DNA of 64,000 bases, from contig CAIVVT010000147.1 of assembly GCA_903909435.1 (NCBI GenBank), positions 124,001 to 188,000 of the forward strand, in the 5' to 3' direction. Shown here in pieces: positions 1-8,870 of this stretch (its first letter is position 1; each line of letters begins with the position of its first letter). The stretch is from an uncultured Acidobacteriia bacterium (GTDB lineage Bacteria; Acidobacteriota; Terriglobia; Bryobacterales; Bryobacteraceae). The position numbers and the translations under genes were made by a program. Under the pieces are notes generated by a model. That model had not been told where the DNA came from. It did no database searches and was given only the letters and a program-made list of their open reading frames with translations.

Positions 1-511
1 CGTCCTCCAGTTCATCGGCCTGCGCCGTGAACGATTTCAGCACGCGAATGCTGGCAGGAGAGGAGAAACCCGCCACGCGCAGCTTGCGATACAGGCTGGC
101 TAGGTTCTTCGGTTCTTTCAGATACTCGCCCAGGTTCTTGCCGCGCAGCTTGCGCTCCAGGTACTCACGAATGAGGGCGGGTTCATCGACGTCCTTGAAC
201 GCATGCGCGACCGCTTCGCGTGCGACGCTTGGCGCGACACGCTTCTTCAGCAAGTCGCGGACCACACGCTGCGCGCCCGTCGTACCACCTCTCGCTCGCG
301 AGTCCGCGATGCTTTCCGATAGTCGCTGGTCGTCCACGTAACCGTAGGACTGGACGGACTTCACCACCGTATCGACGTCGCCTGGCAGCTCCGCTTTCAG
401 TTGCAGCTTCCGCCTCAGCTCAGACACAGACAATGCGCGCTGAGACAGGGCGCGCAAAGCGTAATTGCGGAGCGCATCCAGATCGAGTTTTGCCGCCGGT
501 CGCCGTGTCAT
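1..511 (-). CDS. recX: Regulatory protein RecX (3' end cut by window edge)
   Basis: Reading the minus strand from the ATG at 511 gives an uninterrupted frame to base 1, about 170 residues. RecX proteins bind RecA filaments and modulate recombinase activity in the cytoplasm. The sequence shows the three-helix tandem repeats of the family: LRNYALRALSQRALSVSELR near residue 13, then SYGYVDDQRLSESIADSRAR near residue 54, then the helix with GAQRVVRDLLKKR. This order (tyrosine-aspartate turn, then a Gly-x-x-x-Val/Ile-x-x-x-Leu helix) is typical of RecX. A GGAG-rich stretch lies upstream of the ATG. The stop codon is outside the window, so true length and downstream partner are unknown. The identification rests on recognised family pattern. 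Confidence 0.85.
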   Translation of the reverse strand, partial: MTRRPAAKLDLDALRNYALRALSQRALSVSELRRKLQLKAELPGDVDTVVKSVQSYGYVDDQRLSESIADSRARGGTTGAQRVVRDLLKKRVAPSVAREAVAHAFKDVDEPALIREYLERKLRGKNLGEYLKEPKNLASLYRKLRVAGFSSPASIRVLKSFTAQADELED

Positions 512-580
512 TGTCGTGGCATCGGAGGAGCCCTCCACATTGTCGTGGAGTACACTGGTAGCTGCAAGGAGACCTGTTTC

Positions 581-910
581 ATGGATGATGATAAGCGGAT
601 CCCATATTTCCTGCTCGGCCTCGGAATCGGCACCGCGCTGGGTATTCTATTTGCCCCCAAAGCCGGTCCCGAAACACGCGAGTTCCTGCTGACGAAAGCG
701 GATGACAGCAAGGAGTTCCTGAAGCGCAAGACTCTGGATCTGAAAGACAAGTCCACAGGAATCGTCGATCGCGGCAAGACTGCGATCACCAAGCAGAAGG
801 ACAATCTGGCCGCTGCCGTCGAAGCCGGCAAGCAGGCCTACCGGGAAGCGACTACGGCCCAGGCGCCTGCGCCCGTAGTCGGCACCGACGATTTGATCGA
901 AGGCGTCTGA
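581..910 (+). CDS. YtxH domain-containing small membrane-associated protein
   Basis: A 109-residue protein. The N-terminal hydrophobic segment (residues about 8-26) with the pattern LGLGIGTALGILFAPKAG is the YtxH signature, followed by a charged, lysine-rich helical region. YtxH-family proteins are small membrane-anchored proteins of unclear or stress-related role. The ATG at 581 was chosen because an AAGGAG-like ribosome site lies about 8 bases upstream and the domain begins right after it; the open frame extends further upstream but that part does not look like protein. The next gene starts 13 bases after its stop, so the two are probably co-transcribed. Confidence 0.8.
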   Translation: MDDDKRIPYFLLGLGIGTALGILFAPKAGPETREFLLTKADDSKEFLKRKTLDLKDKSTGIVDRGKTAITKQKDNLAAAVEAGKQAYREATTAQAPAPVVGTDDLIEGV

Positions 911-923
911 AAGGCGGCCGTCA

Positions 924-1436
924 TTGGCGTCGTCGGAAACAACGTTCATATTGATGGCGATCGCGGTGTTGATCTCCAGCGTCGCGCTTCTGCTTTCGGC
1001 GTTTGCATCGGTGGGAACATTTCTCGCGGTGCGCAAACTCGAGTCCCAGGTTAGCCCGCTAGTGCCCCAGGTGACCGAGTTCCTGGTGAATTCGCGTGCC
1101 GCGCTGGATGAGGCGCTAAAGCAGTTTCGCGAGACAGGCGAGAAGACTCACGCAGTACTCGACGACTTGCATGCTGAAGTGACCGGTTTCTCGCAGGCAC
1201 GCGCGGAAATAACTGATCGGGTGCAGGCACAGATTCAGCGAATGGAGCTTGTGCTCGGCGATTCCCTGACGAATATCCAGGAAGTCGTAACGGCCGTGCA
1301 CGGCGGGGTTATCAAACCCATCCGTGAGGTCAACGGTGTTGTCGCCGGAATACGAGCTGCCTATCATGTGTTTGTCAGCGGACGGCGTCCGAGCGTAGCG
1401 CAAGCCACCCAGGACGAAGAGAGCTTCATCGGCTAA
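924..1436 (+). CDS. DUF948-like membrane-anchored coiled-coil protein
   Basis: 170 residues starting at a TTG (an ATG ten codons later is the alternative). One transmembrane helix covers residues about 8-35, then a long amphipathic helical region with a heptad-like pattern (VPQVTEFLVNSRAALDEALK and onwards). This layout resembles the DUF948/YoxC-type proteins that are often encoded beside YtxH proteins, as here. No catalytic motif is visible. Probably sits in the inner membrane with the helical part cytoplasmic; the role is unknown. Confidence 0.65.
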   Translation: MASSETTFILMAIAVLISSVALLLSAFASVGTFLAVRKLESQVSPLVPQVTEFLVNSRAALDEALKQFRETGEKTHAVLDDLHAEVTGFSQARAEITDRVQAQIQRMELVLGDSLTNIQEVVTAVHGGVIKPIREVNGVVAGIRAAYHVFVSGRRPSVAQATQDEESFIG

Positions 1437-1479
1437 CCTCGTCCGCGCCGTGCACGCTCAGCACAGGTAAACTGAGTTC

Positions 1480-3936
1480 GTGCCTAGACTCCGCGCTGCG
1501 CTCGCTGCGCTTTTTCTCACCCTCGTCGCCAGTCCGCTACACTCCCAGGACGCCTCCCTCCCTCCGGCGGCCACGATCGGTGTGGCGATCCACAAAATGG
1601 AGTTGGATTCGGACGCTTGCTACAGGGTGCGTGATCTCTCCTTCGAGCGCCCCGAACTCCGGTTCTTCTTTGCCGACGGCTGGCTGATCTTTGCCCGCCC
1701 CGTCGCCGGTCACCGCATCGCCGCCGTGTATCGGGCCACCGAATCGACTGACGATGCCGAGATCATGCTGCGTCCCTCGAATCGCAGCGAACGTGCCAGC
1801 CTGGCCCACTCCGCCGGCACGCCCAACATCGACGAGCACTTCGGGATGGCGATGCTGCTGTTCACCGGTGGCGGTGAGGACCTGCTGAACGCCGTGCGGG
1901 AGAACGGCGGGAAGCCCAGCCCTGAACGCGGACTGCTGTTCGCGTCGGACCTTGGCGAAGTTGCCCGGCGTCTGGTCAGTGGCATGGAGGTGCGCATCGC
2001 GCACGACGTGTTGAGCAATGCCAGTGGTCAAGGCGAGGCCCTGTTTTTCGCGGCAATTGCTGGCAAAACGCTCGGGCTTTTCAATGTCGTGTACGATCCC
2101 ACGGCTTACGAACAGATTCTGGTTGGAAAGGTGCAAGGGAAGGCACAGGAAGCCACTTTCGAAGTCTGGTCCAGCTACCGGACGCGGGCCAGCTTGCGCG
2201 CCAATGCGTCGGTGCCGCTCGATACCACGCTGACAAATTACCGCATCGAAACTGCCATCGATCCCGACTTGAAGCTGCACGTGGTCACTCGCGCGTCGCT
2301 GCGCGCACAACGTCGCGTGGAGGGTGCGCTCGCTATCGAAATCTCTCCACGCATGAGCATCACGGAAGCCCGGATAGATGGGCAAAGGGCCGAAGTATTT
2401 CGCAGAGAGGCCGACCGTAGCGCGATCACCGGCGGCGGCGGGGTGAACTCGCTCAACGAGTCGGTTCTGATCGGCCTGCCGGCGCCTCTTGAGGTGGGCC
2501 AGACCCACGAGATCGAGATACGGAATGAGGGCTACCTCATCCGCAAGACCAGTGAGGGCGTCTTCTTCGTCGAAGACCGCGTGAACTGGTACCCTTCACG
2601 CGGGCAGGTCTTCTCCATCTATGACCTCGTCTTCCGGCTCCCGAAGGAGTACCTGCTGGCGGCTCCTGGAGACGTGGTGGAGGAGAAAGTCGAGAACAAC
2701 CTGCGCGTCGTGCACCTGCGCACTACTCAGCCCATCCGCCTGGCCGGATTCAACATTGGGAGCTATCAGCATGTTCAGGTGAAGCGCGGCGATTACCAGG
2801 TGGACATGTACGCAAACTCCAAGGCTGATCCGTCGCTGACCTCGCACGACCAGCATATTCTGGCGATTCCGCCGACCCCTGCTTCCCAGCCGGCGTCCCA
2901 CCGGGATCCCGGCGTAGTCGACCTGGCCGCACTCGATGCCCCCGTCAACGTGCCAGCGCGTATGGCCGAGGTCGGCGCCGAGATCGCGGAGGAGTTTGAG
3001 TGGATGGCCGCCCGGTTTGGCCCGCCCCCGCTCAAGCGCATCGCTATCTCCCCCATCCCCGGTTCTTTCGGCCAGGGGTTTCCCGGCCTGATTTACCTCT
3101 CGACGGTGACCTACCTCGACGACGCGCAGCGAAAAGCTCTGCTGCGCAAGGACGTCTCGGCCGAGACATTTTACAACTCCATCATTCACGCCCACGAGAC
3201 GGCGCATCAATGGTGGGGTAACCTGGTGATCCCGGCTACGTATCACGACGACTGGATCTCCGAGGCGCTGGCAAACTACACCGCCATGCTCGTGCTGGAA
3301 CAAAAACGCGGCGCCAAAACGCTGGACCTCATGCTGGACGAATATCGCAGAGGTTTGCTGATGCCCGGGAAGCCCACCACGGTCGAATCTTCAGGACCCA
3401 TTTCGTGGGGCTACCGGCTGCGGGAGAATGGCACGCTTGATCCCTGGCGCGTCATCATCTACGGCAAAGGTACCTGGATCGTTCACATGTTGCGGCGGCG
3501 CATGGGGGACGATTCGTTCATGCGGATGCTCGCGAGTTTGCGCAAACGCTTTGAGTACCGGACGATCAGCACGGAGGAGTTTCGGGCACAGGCCGCCATG
3601 TTCCTGCCGCTCGGCGATCCCGATCCATCTCTAGAGACCTTCTTCGATACCTGGGTCTACGGCACCGGCGTGCCGACGCTCGAGATGTCGACCTCGGTCA
3701 AGGGCAAAGCCCCTGAGGTGACTCTGACCGTCACCGTACGCCAGAGCGGAGTCGCCGAGGATTTCGTGGCCGAGGTTCCGGTCGAAATCCGGCCCGCGGG
3801 AGGAGGCAAGCCGATCGTGCGCTGGGTGCACACTAGTTCGGACCCGGCGACCATCGTCTTGAAGTTGAAAGCTCCGCCGCAGCATGTGGAACTCGCGCCG
3901 CGCATGGCAGTGCTGTCGCGAGGCAAGGGCGCGTGA
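1480..3936 (+). CDS. Secreted M1-family-like zinc metallopeptidase
   Basis: 818 residues from a GTG start; residues 1-22 form a signal peptide (MPRLRAALAALFLTLVASPL). The gluzincin zinc site HETAH is at residues 572-576 and the third ligand E595 sits 19 residues later in SEALANY, the HExxH-x18-E spacing of M1 aminopeptidases. The large N-terminal half (about 20-480) is predicted beta-rich, and a C-terminal Ig-like stretch follows after residue 730. M1-like periplasmic proteins of this size are common in Acidobacteriota; the substrate cannot be read from sequence. The GxMEN-type exopeptidase motif is not obvious, so aminopeptidase activity is not assured. Its TGA overlaps the GTG of the next gene by four bases. 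Confidence 0.8.
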   Translation: MPRLRAALAALFLTLVASPLHSQDASLPPAATIGVAIHKMELDSDACYRVRDLSFERPELRFFFADGWLIFARPVAGHRIAAVYRATESTDDAEIMLRPSNRSERASLAHSAGTPNIDEHFGMAMLLFTGGGEDLLNAVRENGGKPSPERGLLFASDLGEVARRLVSGMEVRIAHDVLSNASGQGEALFFAAIAGKTLGLFNVVYDPTAYEQILVGKVQGKAQEATFEVWSSYRTRASLRANASVPLDTTLTNYRIETAIDPDLKLHVVTRASLRAQRRVEGALAIEISPRMSITEARIDGQRAEVFRREADRSAITGGGGVNSLNESVLIGLPAPLEVGQTHEIEIRNEGYLIRKTSEGVFFVEDRVNWYPSRGQVFSIYDLVFRLPKEYLLAAPGDVVEEKVENNLRVVHLRTTQPIRLAGFNIGSYQHVQVKRGDYQVDMYANSKADPSLTSHDQHILAIPPTPASQPASHRDPGVVDLAALDAPVNVPARMAEVGAEIAEEFEWMAARFGPPPLKRIAISPIPGSFGQGFPGLIYLSTVTYLDDAQRKALLRKDVSAETFYNSIIHAHETAHQWWGNLVIPATYHDDWISEALANYTAMLVLEQKRGAKTLDLMLDEYRRGLLMPGKPTTVESSGPISWGYRLRENGTLDPWRVIIYGKGTWIVHMLRRRMGDDSFMRMLASLRKRFEYRTISTEEFRAQAAMFLPLGDPDPSLETFFDTWVYGTGVPTLEMSTSVKGKAPEVTLTVTVRQSGVAEDFVAEVPVEIRPAGGGKPIVRWVHTSSDPATIVLKLKAPPQHVELAPRMAVLSRGKGA

Positions 3937-4661
3937 CCGGCCAACTCAGTATCCTGGAGCGCGACATCACGGCTTGCGAGCTTTGCCCCCGGCTGCGCGA
4001 TTGGTGCCGCGAGGTGGCGCGCGTCAAGCGCCGTGCGTACCTCGGCCAGGAGTATTGGGGACGGCCGGTTCCCGGCTTTGGCGATCCCCACGCGCGGCTT
4101 TTCATCCTGGGTCTTGCGCCAGGAGCCCACGGAGCAAATCGTACCGGCCGTGTGTTCACCGGCGATAGTTCGGGTGACTTCCTGTATGGCGTGCTGCACC
4201 GGGCAGGTTTCGCCAACCAACCGGAGAGCCAGCACTGGGGCGACGGCCTCCAACTCAAGGACGCCTGGGTATCGGCGGCTGTGCGTTGTGCTCCACCCGC
4301 CAACAAACCCACACCGCGGGAGGTGGAGACCTGCCGCCCTTTTCTGGAGCGTGAATTCGCTTTGTTCAGCCGGACCAGTGTGTGTGTGGCATTGGGCAAG
4401 CTCGCCTTCGACAACTGGCTGGCCATTCTGCGCTCGCGCGGGCTCATCGGCTCACGCGCTGCATTCACCTTCGGCCACGGCACGGAATTCGAGATCCCCG
4501 GTTCACCCCACTTGATCTCCAGCTACCACCCCAGCCGCCAGAATACGCAGACTGGGCGTCTGACTGAAGAGATGCTGCTGCAGGTTTTTCTGCGCGCCCG
4601 CGCGCTCATCGATTCCGCTTCCCCCGCCACCAGCAAGACGCGTGACCGGGACAAGCGATAA
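3933..4661 (+). CDS. Family 5 uracil-DNA glycosylase (UdgB-type)
   Basis: 242 residues. Motif GLAPGAHGANRTGR at 60-73 is diagnostic of family 5 (UDGb) glycosylases, which excise uracil and other deaminated bases from DNA. The second active-site motif, YHPSRQN, has H199. Four cysteines suited to the [4Fe-4S] cluster are present: CELC at 15-18, then C119 and C134. As in family 5, motif 1 has alanine/glycine where other families carry a catalytic Asp or Asn. The GTG start overlaps the stop of the upstream peptidase gene by four bases (GTGA), which suggests translational coupling even though the functions seem unrelated. The last 15 residues are poorly conserved in type. Confidence 0.88.
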   Translation: MTGQLSILERDITACELCPRLRDWCREVARVKRRAYLGQEYWGRPVPGFGDPHARLFILGLAPGAHGANRTGRVFTGDSSGDFLYGVLHRAGFANQPESQHWGDGLQLKDAWVSAAVRCAPPANKPTPREVETCRPFLEREFALFSRTSVCVALGKLAFDNWLAILRSRGLIGSRAAFTFGHGTEFEIPGSPHLISSYHPSRQNTQTGRLTEEMLLQVFLRARALIDSASPATSKTRDRDKR

Positions 4662-4671
4662 CGTAGAGAGC

Positions 4672-5511
4672 ATGTTCACTCGCAGGGAGTTTCTCGCCGC
4701 CTCGAGCGCGGTCGCGTTCGCGGCTGAAGCAAGGCCCCAACCGGGCCTGAGAATCGGCGTGATGGACGGCGTGCTGCGTCTCGCATCTCAACCCGGGGCT
4801 GCCTCTAAAGCGAGATCCCTGGGCCTGAATGGCGTGCAAGTCACGTTGGGACAAACCGCAGATAAATCACACCTGTTGCTCGAAGATGCAGCGCTGCAGC
4901 GCGAGTGGGTCCAGGCGGCCCGGCAAGCACACGTGACGCTCAACGCCACCTACATCGATATGCTGCACTTGAATTGTCTGAAGCAGGATCCGCAGGCGGC
5001 GGAGTTCGTCTCACGCGGCATCGCCGCGACCAAGGCCATCGGAGCACCGATCCTGATGACCGTCTTCTTCGGCAAGTGCGAACTGCTTTCGCGCGCCGAC
5101 ACTGACCACGCGCTTGATGCGTTCCGCGAACTCGCACAGGAAGCGGCGCGCTCGAAGATCGTGCTCGGTTTCGAGAACGTGCTGTTGGCCGACGAGAACC
5201 TGCGCGCGCACGACCGCATTTCCTCGCCCTTCTTCAAGCTCTACTACGACGTCGGCAACCTGACCAACATGAAAGGGCAGAAAGCAGCCGAAGAGATTCG
5301 CAAGTTGGGCCGCGAACGCATCTGCCAGTTCCACTTCAAGGACAAGGGGTATCTGGGGGAAGGCAAGGTGGATTTTACCGCCATCCTCACCGCCATCCGC
5401 GACATCGGTTTCAACGGCTGGGCCAATCTGGAGACGAATTCGCCTTCCGGAGACGTTGCAGCGGACACCAGACGCAACCTGAATTACCTCCAGGCGCTCA
5501 TGCGGAAATAG
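4672..5511 (+). CDS. Tat-exported sugar phosphate isomerase/epimerase-like TIM-barrel protein
   Basis: 279 residues from the ATG at 4672, chosen because it gives a Tat-type leader (TRREFLAASSAVAFAAEA) at the very N terminus; the frame is open upstream only through the end of the preceding gene. The body is a xylose-isomerase-like TIM barrel (AP endonuclease family 2 fold). Metal-ligand positions can be seen as the glutamate in GFENV, the aspartate in YYDVGN, the histidine in QFHFKD and the glutamate in NLETN near the C terminus. Such exported isomerase-like proteins are abundant in Solibacter- and planctomycete-type genomes and are thought to act on sugars in the periplasm. The substrate is not predictable. 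Confidence 0.8.
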   Translation: MFTRREFLAASSAVAFAAEARPQPGLRIGVMDGVLRLASQPGAASKARSLGLNGVQVTLGQTADKSHLLLEDAALQREWVQAARQAHVTLNATYIDMLHLNCLKQDPQAAEFVSRGIAATKAIGAPILMTVFFGKCELLSRADTDHALDAFRELAQEAARSKIVLGFENVLLADENLRAHDRISSPFFKLYYDVGNLTNMKGQKAAEEIRKLGRERICQFHFKDKGYLGEGKVDFTAILTAIRDIGFNGWANLETNSPSGDVAADTRRNLNYLQALMRK

Positions 5512-5527
5512 CCGCGGAAATAGCCAA

Positions 5528-6853
5528 GTGCGAGCCGCAACTGCGATGCTGACATCCCTGGAACGCTACTTTGAATTCGCCCGTCTCGAAACGAACTGGA
5601 GAACGGAGATTCTGGCCGGCTGCACGACTTTCGTGACCATGGCCTACATCATCTTCGTCAATCCCTCGATTCTTAGCGAGACGGGAATGCCGTTCGCCGC
5701 GGTGACGGCGGCCACCTGCCTGGCTTCCGCGCTGGGCTGCTTCTTGATGGGAGCCATCGCCCGCTATCCCGTCGCGTTGGCGCCCGGCATGGGATTGAAC
5801 GCCTACTTCACTTTCGTCGTCGTGAAGGGACTGGGAGTGCCTTGGCCGGCGGCTCTGGGAGCAGTCTTCATCTCGGGGATTCTGTTTCTGGTCCTGACCG
5901 CAGCCGGCGTGCGCCAGATGATCGTGGAGGCCATCCCGCGCGAGCTCTACGCGTCCGTCGCGGTCGGGATCGGCCTCTTCATCGCTTTCGTAGGCTTTCG
6001 CAACGCCGGGATCGTCGTGGCCGATCCGGCGACTCTCGTGGGCCTGGGTAACCTGCGCGCGCCGGGGACGCTGCTGGCCCTCTTCGGGCTGCTCCTGACG
6101 GGCGCTCTAATGATCTGGCGCGTGCGAGGCGCGATGCTGCTGGGCGTGGTGGGCACCACCCTCACCGGCATGCTCACCGGTGTAGTGAAGTGGTCACCGC
6201 AGCCCTACTCGGTGACGGCGATCTCCGGGACCTTCCTGAAACTCGACATCTCCGCCGCTCTAAAATTCGGCCTGTTGGAAATCGTATTCGTGTTCCTGTT
6301 CGTGGACCTGTTCGACAACATCGGCACGCTTGTGGCTGTGGGCAAACGCGCCGGGCTCTTCGACGCCGACGGCAAGATCCCGCGCCTCAATCGCATCCTC
6401 ACTTCCGATGCGCTCGCCACAACGGCAGGCTCATTGCTTGGGACGTCTACGGTTGTCAGCTACATCGAAAGCGCGGCCGGAGTCGTCGCCGGCGGGCGTA
6501 GCGGGGTGACCGCCATCGTCACTGGTCTGCTATTCGTGGTCGCGCTATTCGTCGCGCCTGTGGCCGGAGTCATCCCGGTGCAGGCCACCGCCCCTGCGCT
6601 GATCCTGGTAGGCGCCCTGATGTTGGCCCATGCCGCCGAGATCGAGTGGTCGGATCCCCTGCAGTCGATCCCCGCGTTTCTCACGATGACCGCCATCCCG
6701 CTGACGTTTTCCATCGCCAACGGCCTCGCCTTCGGCTTCGTCTCGTCAACGCTCCTGCGGGCCGCCGCCGGAAAATGGCGCTCGATTCACTGGCTGGTCT
6801 ACGTGCTCGCAGCACTCTGCATCGCGCGTTTCGTCTACCTCGGGAGAGGCTAG
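5528..6853 (+). CDS. NCS2 family (AzgA-like) purine permease
   Basis: 441 residues and 12-14 hydrophobic helices. ERYFEFARLETNWRTEILAG followed by TTFVTMAYIIFVNP is the N-terminal signature of AzgA/PbuG-type hypoxanthine/guanine/adenine permeases, and FVDLFDNIGTLVAVGKRAGL matches the conserved helix-8 motif with the acidic substrate residues. The protein should import purines by proton symport in the inner membrane. The start may be the GTG at 5528 (GGAA 9 bases upstream) or the ATG at 5546; both precede the conserved region. No purine riboswitch is seen in the 16-base gap upstream. Confidence 0.87.
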   Translation: MRAATAMLTSLERYFEFARLETNWRTEILAGCTTFVTMAYIIFVNPSILSETGMPFAAVTAATCLASALGCFLMGAIARYPVALAPGMGLNAYFTFVVVKGLGVPWPAALGAVFISGILFLVLTAAGVRQMIVEAIPRELYASVAVGIGLFIAFVGFRNAGIVVADPATLVGLGNLRAPGTLLALFGLLLTGALMIWRVRGAMLLGVVGTTLTGMLTGVVKWSPQPYSVTAISGTFLKLDISAALKFGLLEIVFVFLFVDLFDNIGTLVAVGKRAGLFDADGKIPRLNRILTSDALATTAGSLLGTSTVVSYIESAAGVVAGGRSGVTAIVTGLLFVVALFVAPVAGVIPVQATAPALILVGALMLAHAAEIEWSDPLQSIPAFLTMTAIPLTFSIANGLAFGFVSSTLLRAAAGKWRSIHWLVYVLAALCIARFVYLGRG

Positions 6854-6921
6854 AAAAGCGGCGTGGTAGTACAGCGCTGAGTGGGCGCCCAGTGCCCGCC
6901 ATAAGGGACTCAGTTGCCGCT

Positions 6922-8004
6922 CTACAGCAGATCGTTGCGCTTGCGCTTTTCGAGCAGTTTCACAACTTCGCCGACCCTCTGCGCCTGATCCTTGCGCACG
7001 ACCAGCAGTGCGTCGGGCGTCTCGATGACAATCAAGTCGTCTACGCCGAGCAGCGCGACCAGTTTGCCGGGGGCGTGCACCAGGTTACCGGACGCGCTCA
7101 CAAACAGCGCCTCCGTTTGTGTGGCGTTGCCACTGGCGTCCTTCGGCAGCAACTCGTGGACGGCGTTCCAACTCCCCACGTCGTTCCACTCGATATCTCC
7201 GGCGGCGAAGCCGACTACGTCCCTTGCCTTCTCTAGAATTGCGTAATCAACCGAGATGTTCTCGCACTGCGGGAAGATTTCGGAGAGCTTGGCTGTGAAG
7301 GTTCTGGCCCCGAATCTGGGCAACGATTCAATCAGCGCGGCCGTTGCCGGCAAGTGTTCCCGCAAGGCCGCGAGGAAGACATCGGCGCGCCAGAAGAACA
7401 TGCCCGCGTTCCAACCGAAATGACCCGCCTCCACGAAAGCCCGGGCGGTCTCCGGATCGGGCTTTTCGCGAAACCCGACGATTTCTACCGGCTCGAGCGA
7501 TCCGGCCGTCATCCGGCCTTCGGGGAATTCCACATAGCCGTAACCCGTTTCCGCCCACCTTGGCTGAATCCCGATAATCGCCATATGGCCGGACGCGGCA
7601 GACCGGTAGGCGGCCCGCAGGATCTTGCGGAACGCACCCGGCTTGCCGATGTGGTGGTCGGCCGGGAAAACGCCCATCACGGCGTCTGGGTCCACGTCGT
7701 GCAACACCCTGGCAGCCAGTGCGATCGGCGGCGCGGTATTGCGCTGCGCCGGTTCGGCCAGGATCTGCCGCTTCGGCACGCCCGGCAACTGCCGCGCGAT
7801 CTCCGCGCGCAGATGTTCGTTGGTCAGAATCCAGATTCGCTCGCGCGGGACCAATTCCTCGAGCCGCGCCACCGTTTGCTGGATCAGCGTGCCGTTCCCG
7901 AGGAACTCCAGCACCTGCTTGGCGTGCTTCGTGCGGCTGCGCGGCCAGAAACGCGTGCCGCGTCCTCCCGCCAGGATCAGCGCGTGAAGGTGCTCGTTGG
8001 GCAT
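6922..8004 (-). CDS. manC: Mannose-1-phosphate guanylyltransferase
   Basis: 360 residues. The nucleotidyltransferase loop LILAGGRGTRFWPRSR near residues 9-24 and TKHAKQVL just after it are the GTP/sugar-phosphate binding signature; GHFGWNAGMFFWRADV and ISVDYAILEK are further family motifs. The enzyme makes GDP-mannose from mannose-1-phosphate and GTP for cell-envelope polysaccharides. Length fits the monofunctional form without the C-terminal phosphomannose isomerase domain. It follows the first signal peptidase gene with only four bases between, so it is likely the last gene of a minus-strand operon that starts near 10996. Confidence 0.9.
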   Translation of the reverse strand: MPNEHLHALILAGGRGTRFWPRSRTKHAKQVLEFLGNGTLIQQTVARLEELVPRERIWILTNEHLRAEIARQLPGVPKRQILAEPAQRNTAPPIALAARVLHDVDPDAVMGVFPADHHIGKPGAFRKILRAAYRSAASGHMAIIGIQPRWAETGYGYVEFPEGRMTAGSLEPVEIVGFREKPDPETARAFVEAGHFGWNAGMFFWRADVFLAALREHLPATAALIESLPRFGARTFTAKLSEIFPQCENISVDYAILEKARDVVGFAAGDIEWNDVGSWNAVHELLPKDASGNATQTEALFVSASGNLVHAPGKLVALLGVDDLIVIETPDALLVVRKDQAQRVGEVVKLLEKRKRNDLL

Positions 8005-8008
8005 GGGC

Positions 8009-8824
8009 CTAGTTCAGAGGATAGCCGCGAACGAACATGAACGTTCGTTTCCAGCGTGTCTTTGAAAAGAAGTTGAGCCCCAGATCCAGCAGGTGATCCA
8101 GAGAAATGAAATTCGGATCGGTGAGATCAGCGGTGGTGGCGTCGTAGCTCCAGAAGATGATCGCCGGCTTACCCACGATATTCTCCCTCGGCACCAGGCC
8201 CCAATAGCGCCAGTCGAGCGAGTTGTCCCGGTTGTCGCCCATCGCGAAGAAGTAGCCCTCAGGCACCACCAGATCCCCGTTCTGGACGTTCGCCTGCAGC
8301 ATGTCCAAGCCTCGCTGCAGCACCAGTCCGTCGGGCGGTGCCAGCGGGAAGTTGTCACGGTACTCGTTGGGGTACTCGATCTTGTGCACCACATACGGCT
8401 CGACGGGCTTATGCCCATTCAGGTACAAATCGCGGTTCACCAGATGAATTCGATCCCCGGCGACGCCGACCACGCGCTTGACGTAGTTCTCTTTGGGGTT
8501 CACCGGGTACTTGAACACGATCACATCGCCACGCTTCACGTCCGTGTACGGCAGCAGGTACGAGCCGAGTTTGGAGTGCGGCGAGAACGCCAGCTTGTCG
8601 ACGATCATATGGTCGCCGATCAAGACCGTATTCTCCATCGACGAGGTCGGCACCACGAACGCCTGCAACAGCGTCGCGGTTCCAAAGACGAGCAGCAGAA
8701 TTGTGACTGTCCACTCTGCGATGAACGAGCGGGTCTTTTCCGCGAAGTCAGGCTTCACCCCAGGGACGTCGTTTTGCGCCGCCGCCGGCTTTACCGGATC
8801 GGACTTCATGTTCTTGCGTTTCAT
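8009..8824 (-). CDS. lepB: Signal peptidase I (copy 1)
   Basis: 271 residues. A transmembrane helix at about 36-56 is followed by the catalytic serine motif VPTSSMENT (S62), the second box DHMIVDKLAF, and the lysine box YVKRVVGVAGDRI with general base K116; box E GDNRDNSLDWRYWG is present. The enzyme removes signal peptides from secreted proteins at the outer face of the inner membrane. Only one N-terminal helix is visible, unlike the two of E. coli LepB. It is 46 bases downstream of a paralogous peptidase gene and directly upstream of manC on the same strand. Confidence 0.93.
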   Translation of the reverse strand: MKRKNMKSDPVKPAAAQNDVPGVKPDFAEKTRSFIAEWTVTILLLVFGTATLLQAFVVPTSSMENTVLIGDHMIVDKLAFSPHSKLGSYLLPYTDVKRGDVIVFKYPVNPKENYVKRVVGVAGDRIHLVNRDLYLNGHKPVEPYVVHKIEYPNEYRDNFPLAPPDGLVLQRGLDMLQANVQNGDLVVPEGYFFAMGDNRDNSLDWRYWGLVPRENIVGKPAIIFWSYDATTADLTDPNFISLDHLLDLGLNFFSKTRWKRTFMFVRGYPLN

Positions 8825-8870
8825 CTTGTCTCTTGACCGCCGCTCAAATCAAACTCCTCCGCTGTCCGCT